Shown: one piece after another, positions 1-8,710 of the stretch
How the letters are laid out: every line of letters begins with the position of its first letter
Numbering within the stretch: position 1 is the stretch's first letter
From: Candidatus Poribacteria bacterium
GTDB lineage: Bacteria > Poribacteria > WGA-4E > WGA-3G
Reading direction: 5' to 3'
Assembly: GCA_022827225.1 (NCBI GenBank)
Contig: JAJDTJ010000057.1
Location: 1-56,079, forward strand
Length of the DNA stretch: 56,079 nucleotides
Position numbers and translations under genes: made by a program
The notes under the pieces: model-generated
What the model was told of the DNA's origin: nothing
Databases searched by the model: none
What the model saw: only the letters and a program-made list of their open reading frames with translations

Positions 1-717
1 ATAATCAATAATTCCTTTGTCTTTATAACTGAGTGCCTCATCATAGAGTTTGGTAAAGATGAGTTTGAAGACTTCTTCAAAGACATCTACGCCTGCATTG
101 GCGAGTACCTCATCCTCTAATTCCAAAATAATGTCTTTTAAGGATTTCCGTTCTGTGGCGAGTTTGTCCTTAAGTATGAGGTCCTTAAGGGTAAAACGTT
201 CGTTGAGGATATCCGCTAAAGTCTGATCAGCGTTCGGGATATCGGTAATATCTTCAAAGTAGTTTGGGTCTCTGCGGTGGTAGTGCGAAATCTGTTGTCC
301 ATTTGTCCATACAGCAATGGGTGCACCAGTGGCGTTGCAGTAGGAACGGAGTTGTGCCTTGCCATCTTGGAGTTTCGGCTTTTTGACTTCAACGATAATG
401 TAAGGGGTATCGGCTCTGTCCTTGTCAAGGATAACGATGTCAGCGCGTTTCTTCTCTCTACCAAAGTTGACGAGATGTTCAAACCGCACACGTTCTCGGG
501 GATAATGATACCGATTCAGAAGGCGTTCTACATACAATTGACGGATAAGCTCTTCAGGCTTTAGTTGGACTGCCTTTCCTCGAATAGGGCAGTAAGTGAT
601 GGGTGTTTTTTTCCCTTCTATCCTTTGACGTAAACTCTGAATTTCGGATGTATCGAACAGATCAAGGTGGTAATTGCTGTCCTTGAGTATCATTTGAATG
701 ATGTCGGGTTGTATCAT
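1..717 (-). CDS. Type I/IIG restriction-modification protein, N-terminal part (cut by window edge)
   Basis: The reverse strand is open from an ATG at 717 to the left edge, 239 codons with no stop. The translation begins MIQPDIIQMILKD and contains ADIVILDKD, then IIVEVKKPKLQDGKAQLRSY (about residues 100-130) and AVWTNGQQISHY. This is the pattern of the HsdR N-terminal nuclease-like domain (PD-(D/E)xK type, with the E-V-K half motif). Family knowledge: the domain occurs in type I HsdR subunits and, often, in front of an N-6 DNA methylase domain in single-chain restriction-modification proteins. The helical stretch at the end of the visible part (ILELEDEVLANAGVDVFEEV) suits a linker to such a methylase domain, but that part lies outside the window. 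Function as restriction enzyme or methylase is therefore inference. Confidence 0.7.
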   Translation of the reverse strand, partial: MIQPDIIQMILKDSNYHLDLFDTSEIQSLRQRIEGKKTPITYCPIRGKAVQLKPEELIRQLYVERLLNRYHYPRERVRFEHLVNFGREKKRADIVILDKDRADTPYIIVEVKKPKLQDGKAQLRSYCNATGAPIAVWTNGQQISHYHRRDPNYFEDITDIPNADQTLADILNERFTLKDLILKDKLATERKSLKDIILELEDEVLANAGVDVFEEVFKLIFTKLYDEALSYKDKGIIDY

Positions 718-785
718 AGTTTTCTCTGTCTACTGAAACGTGTTTGCCTCATTCCCTTATTTTTTTAAGACTAAAATCCAACCAG

Positions 786-857
786 TTAAGTCTTGATGAG
801 CCGCTCCCGTTCCAACGCCTCTATTCGTTGACGGAACACTTTGATTTCTTCTTTCTT
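786..857 (-). pseudogene. Possible remnant of a coiled-coil C-terminus
   Basis: A short reverse-strand frame reads KKEEIKVFRQRIEALERERL-IKT and then TAA at 786-788. It resembles the charged coiled-coil tails found on proteins such as the Uma2 endonuclease at 22716 in this window. Upstream the frame meets a stop after a few codons and has no start codon, so it cannot be a gene now. It may be the leftover end of a decayed gene, or chance. Confidence 0.25.
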
Positions 858-920
858 TACATAACAACCTCTCTACACTTTACGAGTTATAGCACAATTG
901 CCGAGCGTCCGCAATAGATT

Positions 921-1655
921 TTACGCAACGGAGTGCCGGAAAGCGACAGCCACCACATCCATCGTCATCGCGACGAGCCAGTGAATCGCTGCGCCATAGA
1001 GGAATGATCGCGTTTCCAACGCTAACACACCGAGCAATACACCCGCAACAATTGAACCGAGTGCCTCCGGCAGCGGCTTGGAGTAGTGCATCACCGCAAA
1101 CGGGATCGTCTGGATCAAAATGCTGTAGTTCCTGAACTTCGGTTCCAATCCGAAAAGCATAAACCCACGAAAGAAGAATTCCCACGAAAACATGTAAATG
1201 CCATACGCGATTTGATACAATAAAAATGCTTGCCAACTGCCCACAACTGCCTTGCAAAGCGGGTATTTTTCCACGAAAGGCGGATACACGATAACAGCAA
1301 GGATAACCACGGGGACCATCAGAACCCACGCCGCACCTGTCACGCACCATCCCAGTTTCTGGTTTCCAAGTTGAAATCCGTGACTGTTCAGGCGTCCTGC
1401 TGTCCCAAATTTTGCAACGAGTGCTGGAACAAGGAACAACATAAATGCTGTGGTTAAAAACCAGTAATAATATGGGTGGCTCTCCGGCAATGGGAGCCTG
1501 CTGAAGTATTCTGCGAAATGACGTTTGAAAAAACTCGGTCGGCTGTAATACCTGTCCAGCGTTAACAACAATGCAGAGGCAAGCAAGATAACAGTCGCTT
1601 GTCGCTCCCAACCCCGTAGATACTTCTCTTTTAATGTTTGAATATGGATAATCAT
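921..1655 (-). CDS. CPBP-family intramembrane protease-like protein
   Basis: A 244-residue polytopic membrane protein of the CPBP/Abi family (Rce1-like, PF02517). Hydrophobic segments lie near residues 22-34, 62-80, 105-125 and 140-157 and in the C-terminal third. The conserved region reads SWEFFFRGF (157-165), then FAVMHYSKP (187-194), then IHWLVAMTMD (224-233), which match the three family motifs. The usual first glutamate of the EExxxR motif is tryptophan here (W158-E159...R163); the arginine and both histidines are kept. Known members are glutamate-type intramembrane proteases or bacteriocin-immunity proteins; the substrate here is unknown. It is divergent from the gene starting at 1770. 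A longer overlapping reverse frame (880-1728) is a shadow. Confidence 0.75.
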   Translation of the reverse strand: MIIHIQTLKEKYLRGWERQATVILLASALLLTLDRYYSRPSFFKRHFAEYFSRLPLPESHPYYYWFLTTAFMLFLVPALVAKFGTAGRLNSHGFQLGNQKLGWCVTGAAWVLMVPVVILAVIVYPPFVEKYPLCKAVVGSWQAFLLYQIAYGIYMFSWEFFFRGFMLFGLEPKFRNYSILIQTIPFAVMHYSKPLPEALGSIVAGVLLGVLALETRSFLYGAAIHWLVAMTMDVVAVAFRHSVA

Positions 1656-1769
1656 CTTGACTTCCTGTCGATTTTACGATATTATACCGTGAATGGGAAA
1701 AATTTGCAATTGATGGGCAATAGAGCAATAGATGTGGCTGGATCCAACGAAGAACTATGGAGGTATAAG

Positions 1770-2621
1770 ATGGCGTGTCGAATGTTTGTTGCGGTTTCTA
1801 TGTGTCTTGTCTTTGTGGTTTTAGCGTTTGGAGAGACTGAAGACGTGCTTGAAAAAGCTGAAGTTTTAATGGCGGACGGAAAATTTTACGAAGCACTTTT
1901 CGCTTTGGAACCACTGCTAACGACAGATGAGAAAAGTGTTGACCAAGAAGAAGCACTCTGGCTTGCGAATGCACTTTGCAGAACATGGGTTCATAGTAAC
2001 GATTTTTATGAAAGATGGGAAAAAACCAAGCAGAAGAAAAATAAACCTGAATTTATGTATTCTAATGGGTTCATGCAGTGGGATAAGGTTATTACACTAA
2101 ACCAGTGGGGGGCGAGAGTTATATACGAACACTTTAACGCCAGAGCGGAGTATGCATACGGTTTTCTAAAACGGCTTGTTACGCTATATCCAGAGAGTAG
2201 CTGGCGACCCGCTGCCGAATACTATCTCATTGAAGATGGATATAATGAACGTGAATCTGTTAAAAAATCTCTCAATGCCCACTACGACTACATCAAAAAA
2301 TACGCGAAAAGCGGTCTGACAGAAGTTTATATGGCTTACCTCTATATCGCACATGTCAACGATAATCTATGGCAAGCGTTGAAATCACTAGGTGAAAGCG
2401 AGCATTACATCGGTTTCACCAGCGGCAACACGCAGAAGGACAAAGCAGATGCCGAGAGACACCAAGCGGAAGCACTAAAGTATTACGCAAAGTTTATCGT
2501 GAGCGTCAGTGGGAATGAATATAAGGGCATATTTTCACATCAGTATCGGGAAACTCTCGAAAGATATGAAAATCTCAAACAGGACAAAGAGTGGAACAAT
2601 TGGTTGATTATTCTGGATTAG
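1770..2621 (+). CDS. Exported repeat-helical (TPR-like) protein
   Basis: A 283-residue protein of unknown function. I chose the ATG at 1770 because GGAGG lies at 1759-1763 and because the protein then begins with a clear signal peptide (MACRMFVAVSMCLVFVVLAF, followed by G-E-T-E-D); the frame is open further upstream but without these features. The mature part is helical with TPR-like character: VLEKAEVLMADGKFYEALF, then repeated aromatic and alanine-rich helices, including a motif like YAYGFLKRLVTLYPESSWRP that resembles outer-membrane assembly TPR proteins. It probably acts in the periplasm. It lies 32 bp before a family 9 glycosyltransferase gene, so the two could be co-transcribed. Confidence 0.6.
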   Translation: MACRMFVAVSMCLVFVVLAFGETEDVLEKAEVLMADGKFYEALFALEPLLTTDEKSVDQEEALWLANALCRTWVHSNDFYERWEKTKQKKNKPEFMYSNGFMQWDKVITLNQWGARVIYEHFNARAEYAYGFLKRLVTLYPESSWRPAAEYYLIEDGYNERESVKKSLNAHYDYIKKYAKSGLTEVYMAYLYIAHVNDNLWQALKSLGESEHYIGFTSGNTQKDKADAERHQAEALKYYAKFIVSVSGNEYKGIFSHQYRETLERYENLKQDKEWNNWLIILD

Positions 2622-2653
2622 CAAAATTGTAATTTTAAAGAAGAAACTCCGAT

Positions 2654-3670
2654 ATGCTAAATCTTGAGCAGATCAATCGCATTTTGATCATCAGACTCGC
2701 ACCGCTCGGCGAAACGGTTTTAACAACACCCGTCATCCGTGCTTTAAGGCACCATTTTCGGGAGGCATATATTGCTTATATGGTAGCACCGACACGAGAG
2801 GATTTAGTATCCGCAAATCCGCATCTGAACGAAGTGCTGACCTATCAGATGTCCGTGCCGAAACTTATCTACCAAATCGCGCGGCGAAAATTTCAGATGG
2901 CGGTTATATTACAACCGACGTTCCGCTTGGTGCTTCACACATTTCTCTCTCGAATCCCGCTTCGCGTCGGGTTTGAAACGAATACCGGAGGGGAGAGGTT
3001 GCTGAGTGTCGCAGTACCAAATAATACGCAACAGCATGAGACACAACGCTATCTTGATGTTGTTCGGGCATTGGGTGTTGAGAGTACAGACGATGAACCG
3101 GAGGTGTTTGTCAATAGTGAAGGTAAAACGTGGATAGATAATCTTTTAAAAAATCAGAAACTTGATGATGGTAAACCTGTTATCGGCATTAATCCGGGAG
3201 CCGCTACCGTCTATCGGCGTTGGGATGCAGCGAATTTTGCCGTTCTCGGGGACCTACTTCACGAGGCATACCGCGCACACATTGTCATCACAACCGGCCC
3301 GCGCGAAGGAGAATTGGCAGATCAAGTTGCACAGCAGATGTCGCATTCGCCTGTTATTATTGATCAGGTGACCCCGATGCAACTTGCGGCACTTTTACAA
3401 CGGTGTAATTTCTATATCAGTAACGATACGGGTCCTATGCACCTCAGCACCGCCGTCAAAACACCGACGGTTGCCTTGTTCGGTGCGTCAAACCTCATTC
3501 AGTGGGCACCGCCGTGGGAAAAACATGCCGTTATTGCGCCTAAAGAATGTACATTGATGAAAACGCTATCATCTAAAGAGTGGGATGCACACTCGGATCG
3601 CGCTCGTGAAAATTTTGCTGCAATTACCCCAGATACAGTTATGATAGCAGTGGAGAAACTTATAAAATGA
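2654..3670 (+). CDS. Family 9 glycosyltransferase (heptosyltransferase-like)
   Basis: 338 residues with the GT-B architecture of ADP-heptose:LPS heptosyltransferases. The N-terminus reads ILIIRLAPLGETVLTTPVIR (about 11-30), the donor half has GINPGAATVYRRWD (about 182-195), and the C-terminal half has SNDTGPMHLSTAVKTPTVAL (about 256-275), the family signature. Such enzymes add heptose or related sugars to lipid-linked glycans on the cytoplasmic face of the inner membrane; the actual sugar cannot be read from sequence. Unlike the two family 9 enzymes at the right end, it lacks the C-terminal cysteine cluster. Its stop overlaps the next start (ATGA at 3667-3670), so translation is probably coupled. 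Confidence 0.85.
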   Translation: MLNLEQINRILIIRLAPLGETVLTTPVIRALRHHFREAYIAYMVAPTREDLVSANPHLNEVLTYQMSVPKLIYQIARRKFQMAVILQPTFRLVLHTFLSRIPLRVGFETNTGGERLLSVAVPNNTQQHETQRYLDVVRALGVESTDDEPEVFVNSEGKTWIDNLLKNQKLDDGKPVIGINPGAATVYRRWDAANFAVLGDLLHEAYRAHIVITTGPREGELADQVAQQMSHSPVIIDQVTPMQLAALLQRCNFYISNDTGPMHLSTAVKTPTVALFGASNLIQWAPPWEKHAVIAPKECTLMKTLSSKEWDAHSDRARENFAAITPDTVMIAVEKLIK

Positions 3671-5148
3671 ACGCTGAACATAAGCAAACAAGCCGATTAG
3701 ATACACAACGCATTCATAAATGTCTAACCGATATCCGTTCCAGAATGTATCGGCAAACATTCTTACAGACAACCGCAGCGGCGCTTTTTTTTGGATTTGT
3801 CCTACTTGCAATTCTGTTCATTCTGAACCGATTGATTCTCCTACCGTTACAGATGTCAGCCATCAGTTCAACTGTCATACTCGTAGCGATAGGGATAGGT
3901 ATCTACCTCAGCCGCAAACAACGCAAGGATTTGTCATTTGTCGCGCGTTTCGTTGACCAAAAAATGGATCTCAAAGAGCGTCTCGGTACCGCTTCCGAGT
4001 TGATGCGGATGACACCCGAAAACGAATTCGCGCAACGCCAGATCCAGGATGCCGCAGAGACTGTAATCACCTTGGACATCACAGAAATAAGTCCATATCG
4101 TGTTCCAAAGTTCCTGAAACTGTTTCCAATTCCACTTTTATTTATAGGTCTCTCTTTTACTGTCCCGCCTTTCTATGAAGTGCCGGAGCCACTCAACCGC
4201 CAACAGCAGGAAATAGTGGATAGAACCGTTCACGAACTTACTGAGAGACCCGTAAAAAACTCGGACCTGCAGAAGCAAATCAACGACACCGTCCAGAGGT
4301 TAAAAACTGCAACCAATTTTGATACAGCACAGAAACATCTCAGCGATTTAAAGAAAGCGGTCCGCCAGCAACAATCCGAGCAAGCTGCCGCTATCGCCAA
4401 AGCTACAGAAGCGAGTCAAAGTTTTCAAGGAATGAACGCCAACCAACTCGCTTCAGAACTTGAGCGTCTCACTGAACAGACTGAGATACCGCCAGAACTC
4501 CAAGCAGAACTTAGGGACCTCTTTGAACGGTTGGCTGAAGGTCTACCGAAGGGCGGACTCAGCGATGCGTTGAATCAGATTCAGGGTAAGGCTGTCACAC
4601 CGGGGACGTTGCAGGACATCATCGATGCACTTGAGGCGGTAAATAAATCGGACGATCTGGCGCAACTGGAGGCACAACTCACGGCAAACCAGAAGGAATT
4701 AGCGTTGGCAGCAATCGAAACGCAAACACCCAGTGGCAATATTGCCGATAGCGATGGCGCACCCGGGCAAAATGCTGGCACCACTGAGGTCCAAGGCACT
4801 GCAGAAAGCACATCCAATTCCGAATCACAGCTCACGAATGCCGACACATCGGAGACCGAAGTCAACGGTGAGGGGACGACACCGCCGCTCACTGGCGAGG
4901 AGACACCGATTTTACAAGTTAATGGAAACCAGTTGACGCTTACAACAGCCGACTCTGGTGATGCACAAGGTTTTTCCGATGTCTTTACGGGTGAGGTCCG
5001 CGATGGAGCACCTGTCTATCTACCTTTCAACGATGCAGTTCTCAGTGCGTCGCGCGCGTACGCCGAGGCGATAGATAATAAACGCATCCCTATCCGGTAT
5101 CAAACACAGATTAAAGCCTATTTGGAGGCGATTGCAAGGGGAAAATGA
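3667..5148 (+). CDS. Membrane-anchored coiled-coil protein (DUF4175-like)
   Basis: 493 residues. After a charged N-terminus come two transmembrane helices (about 38-55 and 62-80), a short charged section (FVDQKMDLKERLGTASEL), a third hydrophobic segment near 150-165 (LKLFPIPLLFIGLSF), and then long glutamine-rich coiled coils (about 180-320). A low-complexity Ser/Thr/Glu/Gly linker (about 350-420) leads to a small C-terminal domain (YLPFNDAVLSASRAYAEAID). The arrangement recalls DUF4175-type proteins found with BatA/MoxR genes, but the assignment is tentative and no function is claimed. It overlaps both neighbours by ATGA, forming a three-gene operon with the glycosyltransferase and the TVP38 gene. 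Confidence 0.6.
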   Translation: MNAEHKQTSRLDTQRIHKCLTDIRSRMYRQTFLQTTAAALFFGFVLLAILFILNRLILLPLQMSAISSTVILVAIGIGIYLSRKQRKDLSFVARFVDQKMDLKERLGTASELMRMTPENEFAQRQIQDAAETVITLDITEISPYRVPKFLKLFPIPLLFIGLSFTVPPFYEVPEPLNRQQQEIVDRTVHELTERPVKNSDLQKQINDTVQRLKTATNFDTAQKHLSDLKKAVRQQQSEQAAAIAKATEASQSFQGMNANQLASELERLTEQTEIPPELQAELRDLFERLAEGLPKGGLSDALNQIQGKAVTPGTLQDIIDALEAVNKSDDLAQLEAQLTANQKELALAAIETQTPSGNIADSDGAPGQNAGTTEVQGTAESTSNSESQLTNADTSETEVNGEGTTPPLTGEETPILQVNGNQLTLTTADSGDAQGFSDVFTGEVRDGAPVYLPFNDAVLSASRAYAEAIDNKRIPIRYQTQIKAYLEAIARGK

Positions 5149-5819
5149 AAAAGAATATAATCAAAATCGCGATGGCTGTAGCTATTGTTATTATAGTCTA
5201 TTTCGTATTGAAATTTTATGGTGTGACAGACCATATCCAACTGGAAAATGTTCCGAAGATTAAAACATGGGTAGCAAGTTTTGGTACAATAGCACCGCTG
5301 GTCTATATTGGACTCTACCTTGTATCCACTGTTTTCTTTCTACCCGGCACCCCCGTAACTGTGTTGGCAGGCTTTGTTTTCGGTCCGCTGTGGGGTGTCT
5401 TCTACGCTTCTATCGCTTCTATTATCTCCGTTTCTGCTGCTTTTCTCATTGCGCGATACGTGGCTCGCGATCTCGTTGAAAGTTGGGTCAAGGATAACGC
5501 ACAATTCCGAAAAATAGACGAGCAGGTTGAAGAACAGGGCTGGCGGATCGTGATGCTTACGCGTTTAGTCCCTATTTTTCCGTTTAACCTCCAAAATTAT
5601 GCCTATGGACTCACCAGCATTCGGTTCGCCACTTATGTCCTTGTCTCTGCTGTCTTTATGTTACCCGGGACGGCAGTGTTTGTCCAACTCGGTGGGGCGT
5701 TTGTCAGTGGAGAGGGTAATATCTGGAAGACGCTTCTCTATCTCGGAATCGCCGGCGTGCTACTGCTATTGCTGTCTTTGCTTCCGAAGTTCCTACGCAA
5801 ATACCGAACGAAATTGTAA
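5145..5819 (+). CDS. TVP38/TMEM64 (VTT-domain, DedA-like) membrane protein
   Basis: 224 residues, five or six membrane segments. The signature parts of the VTT/SNARE-associated family are visible: STVFFLPGTPVTVLAGFVFG (about 61-80), then a long small-residue helix, and LTRLVPIFPFNLQNYAYGL (about 140-158). Family members act in membrane lipid or polyisoprenyl-phosphate handling; in bacteria the exact substrate is seldom known. The start overlaps the preceding stop (ATGA). The stop at 5819 is one base from the end of the convergent cca gene, with no visible terminator between them. Confidence 0.85.
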   Translation: MKKNIIKIAMAVAIVIIVYFVLKFYGVTDHIQLENVPKIKTWVASFGTIAPLVYIGLYLVSTVFFLPGTPVTVLAGFVFGPLWGVFYASIASIISVSAAFLIARYVARDLVESWVKDNAQFRKIDEQVEEQGWRIVMLTRLVPIFPFNLQNYAYGLTSIRFATYVLVSAVFMLPGTAVFVQLGGAFVSGEGNIWKTLLYLGIAGVLLLLLSLLPKFLRKYRTKL

Positions 5820-5820
5820 T

Positions 5821-7158
5821 TTATAGCCGATTCGATTGTCGAACCAATACCGCTGCTGCAGCTAATGCCTCTTCACGCGTGCGGATTTCGCCAGCAAATT
5901 GGCGATCTTCAATTTCTTTTAATAAGTTCCCAATCTGCTTCCCTTCTTTCAAGTGGAAAGTCTGAATCAGATCGCTCCCTGTGATGAGCCTTCCCTGTTT
6001 GCGAATTGGCAGGATATATTCATAGTACGTATCAGCAATCTGCTTAAGGACTGCCGAATCAATCGTCCATGACGCGGTAGCATACAATAGCACGCCCCAC
6101 CAATCCGACATATACGTTCTGAGAAAGCCTATTATCCGTTTTTGCGTCAATTGTGGCATTATCCGTGTCAGTTCGGTACTTCCTGAGATGAGATTCGCCA
6201 TAAACAGCACCGTTTTTCGACTTAACCGAAGGTGTTTGCCGATACTGCTCGGATCGTCTCCAGAGAAAAAACTGAGCTTGATGAACGAACACCGGTCAGT
6301 TTCCGCTCCCAATTCTTCTCGGAGATAATCATTAATCTTGTTTCGATAGGCATCAAATGCTGTAGGAATTGGACTTTTTTCAAAAGCCGCAAGCGAACGC
6401 CAAGCATTATCTGTCTCTCTAATAGATGGCACAACTTGTCTAAGTAACCCGACTGTCTCTAATTGTCTTAGGTACGGATATGCCTTTTTAACCTTAAAAA
6501 TTTTGATCAATTCATCACGGCACCTTTCAATGGCTACATTAGACAGCAACAACCGATGCTTTACAACCAAAGCGAAAGCACTCTCGGAAATCTGAAAATT
6601 TAACTGTGCCGCGAATCTATAAATCCGTAGCAGACGCAGCGGATCCTCCTGAACCACTATTTCACTTGGGAATTGGAGCAGTCCTGCGGCTAAGTCGTTC
6701 ATACCGCCACACGGATCAATGACATGAAAGGCGTTCTGCTCACGCGTTTGCTTTGTAACTGTCCACGCATTTTCAAAGGCGATTGCCATCGCGTTAATCG
6801 TGAGGTCCCGTAGCCGTAAGTCCTCGGTGAGCGATGCCGCGCGGAATTGTGTGAAATCCATGCTGAGCCACGCTGCGTCTGAAGCACCTGACTGTTTAAC
6901 AACGACGCGGGCAGTGGCTGGATTTTCTTCGAGCACGATGCAGGTCGCCCTGACGCTTGCTGTAAACGCCTTTGAAAACGCAATCGCATCCGATGCTAAA
7001 GCGAAATCGATATCCGTCGTTTGGCGTTCAAGCAATAAATCCCTGACGCTGCCGCCCACGAGATAGAGTTCCACGCCTCGTTTCTTAGCGAAATTGCCCA
7101 GTGCTTCTACAGTTGGATGGTGAAAGAGTTCTCGGAATGTATGAGATGATCGATTCAT
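5821..7158 (-). CDS. cca: CCA tRNA nucleotidyltransferase / poly(A) polymerase family
   Basis: 445 residues. The class II nucleotidyltransferase head domain is clear: VGGSVRDLLLERQTTDIDFA (about 34-53) with the GGxVRD and catalytic DxD motifs, then LRLRDLTINAMAIAF, then EDPLRLLRIYRFAAQLNF. The enzyme adds or repairs the 3'-CCA of tRNA; some close relatives are poly(A) polymerases or A-adding enzymes, and the sequence alone does not separate these. The C-terminal part is helical without an obvious HD domain. The start overlaps the stop of the upstream membrane-protein gene (ATGA at 7155-7158), so they form one operon. Confidence 0.85.
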   Translation of the reverse strand: MNRSSHTFRELFHHPTVEALGNFAKKRGVELYLVGGSVRDLLLERQTTDIDFALASDAIAFSKAFTASVRATCIVLEENPATARVVVKQSGASDAAWLSMDFTQFRAASLTEDLRLRDLTINAMAIAFENAWTVTKQTREQNAFHVIDPCGGMNDLAAGLLQFPSEIVVQEDPLRLLRIYRFAAQLNFQISESAFALVVKHRLLLSNVAIERCRDELIKIFKVKKAYPYLRQLETVGLLRQVVPSIRETDNAWRSLAAFEKSPIPTAFDAYRNKINDYLREELGAETDRCSFIKLSFFSGDDPSSIGKHLRLSRKTVLFMANLISGSTELTRIMPQLTQKRIIGFLRTYMSDWWGVLLYATASWTIDSAVLKQIADTYYEYILPIRKQGRLITGSDLIQTFHLKEGKQIGNLLKEIEDRQFAGEIRTREEALAAAAVLVRQSNRL

Positions 7159-7775
7159 TGGTTTGCTCGTGCTTTCTGCCGTTGCGCTTTCCGTGAACGA
7201 AAAAGAATACCGTCCAGATGCAAGTGCGACCCATAACCGATGAAACTTGCAACGTAGAACGGAAGGCCGCTAAGGACAGCATCTAAAAGGTAATCCCAGT
7301 CTCGTAATGCGTAGAAATCTGACATGAGATTACCACCCGAGGTCCATTCCGGATAGTTGGTATAGATTGGGACTAAAAGGAACACACCGGGGAGCAGAAT
7401 CATTGTAATCTTCGCGTGCGTCCATCCACGGTGTTTACTCATAATCGGGAGCATCGCAAATAGACCTAATAGTGCCGATTCCAGATACTTTTGGAAGAAA
7501 ACAATTAACACTAAATTTAGTGTAAACAGGACACTGTAAAATATTTTTTGACTCTTGCTCTTAATATCAACATCTGGCCAGAGTCCGAACAGCACTGCGA
7601 TAACAAAACAACCGATGATCTGTAGAAAATCGAACACCGGTGGAATCGTCGGATTCCACGTTTCTGGTATCGTATCATAAAAGATTGGAACAGCAATAGT
7701 AGCGATAAGCGAGATGATAAAGAAGGTGCTGTAAGCCACTAACCCACCGATCCAGTGTTCACGAAACATGCTCAT
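7155..7775 (-). CDS. YdjM/DUF457-like membrane protein (putative metal-dependent hydrolase)
   Basis: 206 residues from the ATG at 7775 (another ATG at 7769; a TTG 27 bases upstream keeps the frame open but is less likely). Several membrane helices surround LFGLWPDVDIKSKSQKIFY (about 85-103) and SKHRGWTHA (about 133-141). The PDxD and HRGxTHS-type motifs are those of the inner-membrane YdjM/DUF457 family, described as metal-dependent hydrolases. Biological role unknown. It is the first gene of the operon with cca. A TATAAT-like hexamer lies very close to the start (about 7783-7788), but no convincing -35 was seen. Confidence 0.7.
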   Translation of the reverse strand: MSMFREHWIGGLVAYSTFFIISLIATIAVPIFYDTIPETWNPTIPPVFDFLQIIGCFVIAVLFGLWPDVDIKSKSQKIFYSVLFTLNLVLIVFFQKYLESALLGLFAMLPIMSKHRGWTHAKITMILLPGVFLLVPIYTNYPEWTSGGNLMSDFYALRDWDYLLDAVLSGLPFYVASFIGYGSHLHLDGILFRSRKAQRQKARANQ

Positions 7776-8210
7776 GGTAGATATTATAGCATACTTTTCC
7801 AAGAAATAAAATTCCTTTTTACTATACGAATGCCTTTGACAATTTGATCATGTACCAGAGGCAGTGTAGCAGAAGCATCTTTTTAATTTGACTTATAGCA
7901 GAAGATATGATACAATTATGTCATAATCTTTAGTGGATCTGACTTATAACAACGTTTTGGCGTGACACAAAAAGGAAAAACGCGTATTATGTGAAGAGAT
8001 AATTGATTGACGCCCCCTAATACGCCGTTACTTGGCAATTGATAGAAGTTGTGTTAAGCAGTCATCGCGAAATTAGATGGAGACACTTGTACCTCAGTGC
8101 CACTCCTCTCAACTGCAGAACACAACATAGAACTAACCGCGAGGGACCTCTATTATTGGGATAATTCGCGTTTTTTTATAATTTCATATAGGATTTTTAC
8201 ATACGTGGAT
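7776..8210. other. 435-bp intergenic region upstream of rimP
   Basis: Divergent spacer between the minus-strand membrane-protein gene and rimP. It holds the promoter listed at 7888-7916, predicting a leader of nearly 300 nt before rimP. Within that leader a 7-bp inverted repeat (CGTATTA at 7983-7989, TAATACG at 8018-8024) is the only clear structure seen. A poorer promoter-like pair (TTGGGA at 8156, TATAAT at 8177, 15-bp spacer) lies close to the gene. No tRNA and no known riboswitch fold was recognised. Confidence 0.5.
7888..7916 (+). promoter_or_regulatory. Sigma-70-type promoter for the rimP-nusA-infB operon
   Basis: TTGACT (7888-7893), a 17-bp spacer, then TACAAT (7911-7916): 5/6 matches to each consensus hexamer at optimal spacing. 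It points toward rimP and is the best promoter in the gap. Confidence 0.65.
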
Positions 8211-8666
8211 ATGACAACAACTGAGAAAAACGCTATTATTGAGATATTGACACCGATACTCGATATCGACGGTATCGAACTCGTGGATGTAGAAACGCAT
8301 CGACAGACCTTGAGACTCCTCATCTACAAACCCGATGGGCTCTCGGTGAAAGATTGCCAAACCGTGAATTATATCGTACAACCGATTTTAGAAGTCCATG
8401 AGTTTTTCGGAGGTTATACACAGCTCGAAGTCGCCTCACCCGGAGTCGATAGACCTTTACGAACCGCCCGGGACTTTCAGCGAAATTGTGGGCGCACTGT
8501 CCACATCGAAGTTGACTCCGAATCGGAAAACGAACAAGAACATTGTGTGCAAGGTATTGTCGTAGAAGTCCAGCCTGAGACGGTTGTTTTAGAACAAACA
8601 GATGGAAAAAGCACCTCTGTTGAGATTTCACAGATTCGCACGGCACATATACACCTGCAATGGTAA
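8211..8666 (+). CDS. rimP: Ribosome maturation factor RimP
   Basis: 151 residues from the ATG at 8211, which begins MTTTEKNAIIEILTPILD; the open frame extends upstream but that part does not fit the family. Typical RimP features follow: GIELVDVE, LRLLIYKPDGLSVKDC, and LEVASPGVDRPLRTARDF (about 78-95), the family's most conserved stretch. RimP assists 30S subunit maturation in the cytoplasm. The gene stands first in the rimP-nusA-ylxR-infB order common across bacteria, which supports the call. The Shine-Dalgarno sequence is weak. Confidence 0.93.
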   Translation: MTTTEKNAIIEILTPILDIDGIELVDVETHRQTLRLLIYKPDGLSVKDCQTVNYIVQPILEVHEFFGGYTQLEVASPGVDRPLRTARDFQRNCGRTVHIEVDSESENEQEHCVQGIVVEVQPETVVLEQTDGKSTSVEISQIRTAHIHLQW

Positions 8667-8710
8667 CAAGTAGAAGTAAAGCAGACATATCGCAGGACTA
8701 TTTAAATTGG

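Noticed and set aside
277..564. Plus-strand open frame of 95 codons at the left end
   Set aside because: It is antisense to the restriction-type reading frame, which has recognisable domain motifs.
880..1728. A 282-codon reverse frame overlapping the CPBP gene
   Set aside because: Low-complexity, Cys/Arg-rich shadow; the 921-1655 frame has clear membrane helices and motifs.
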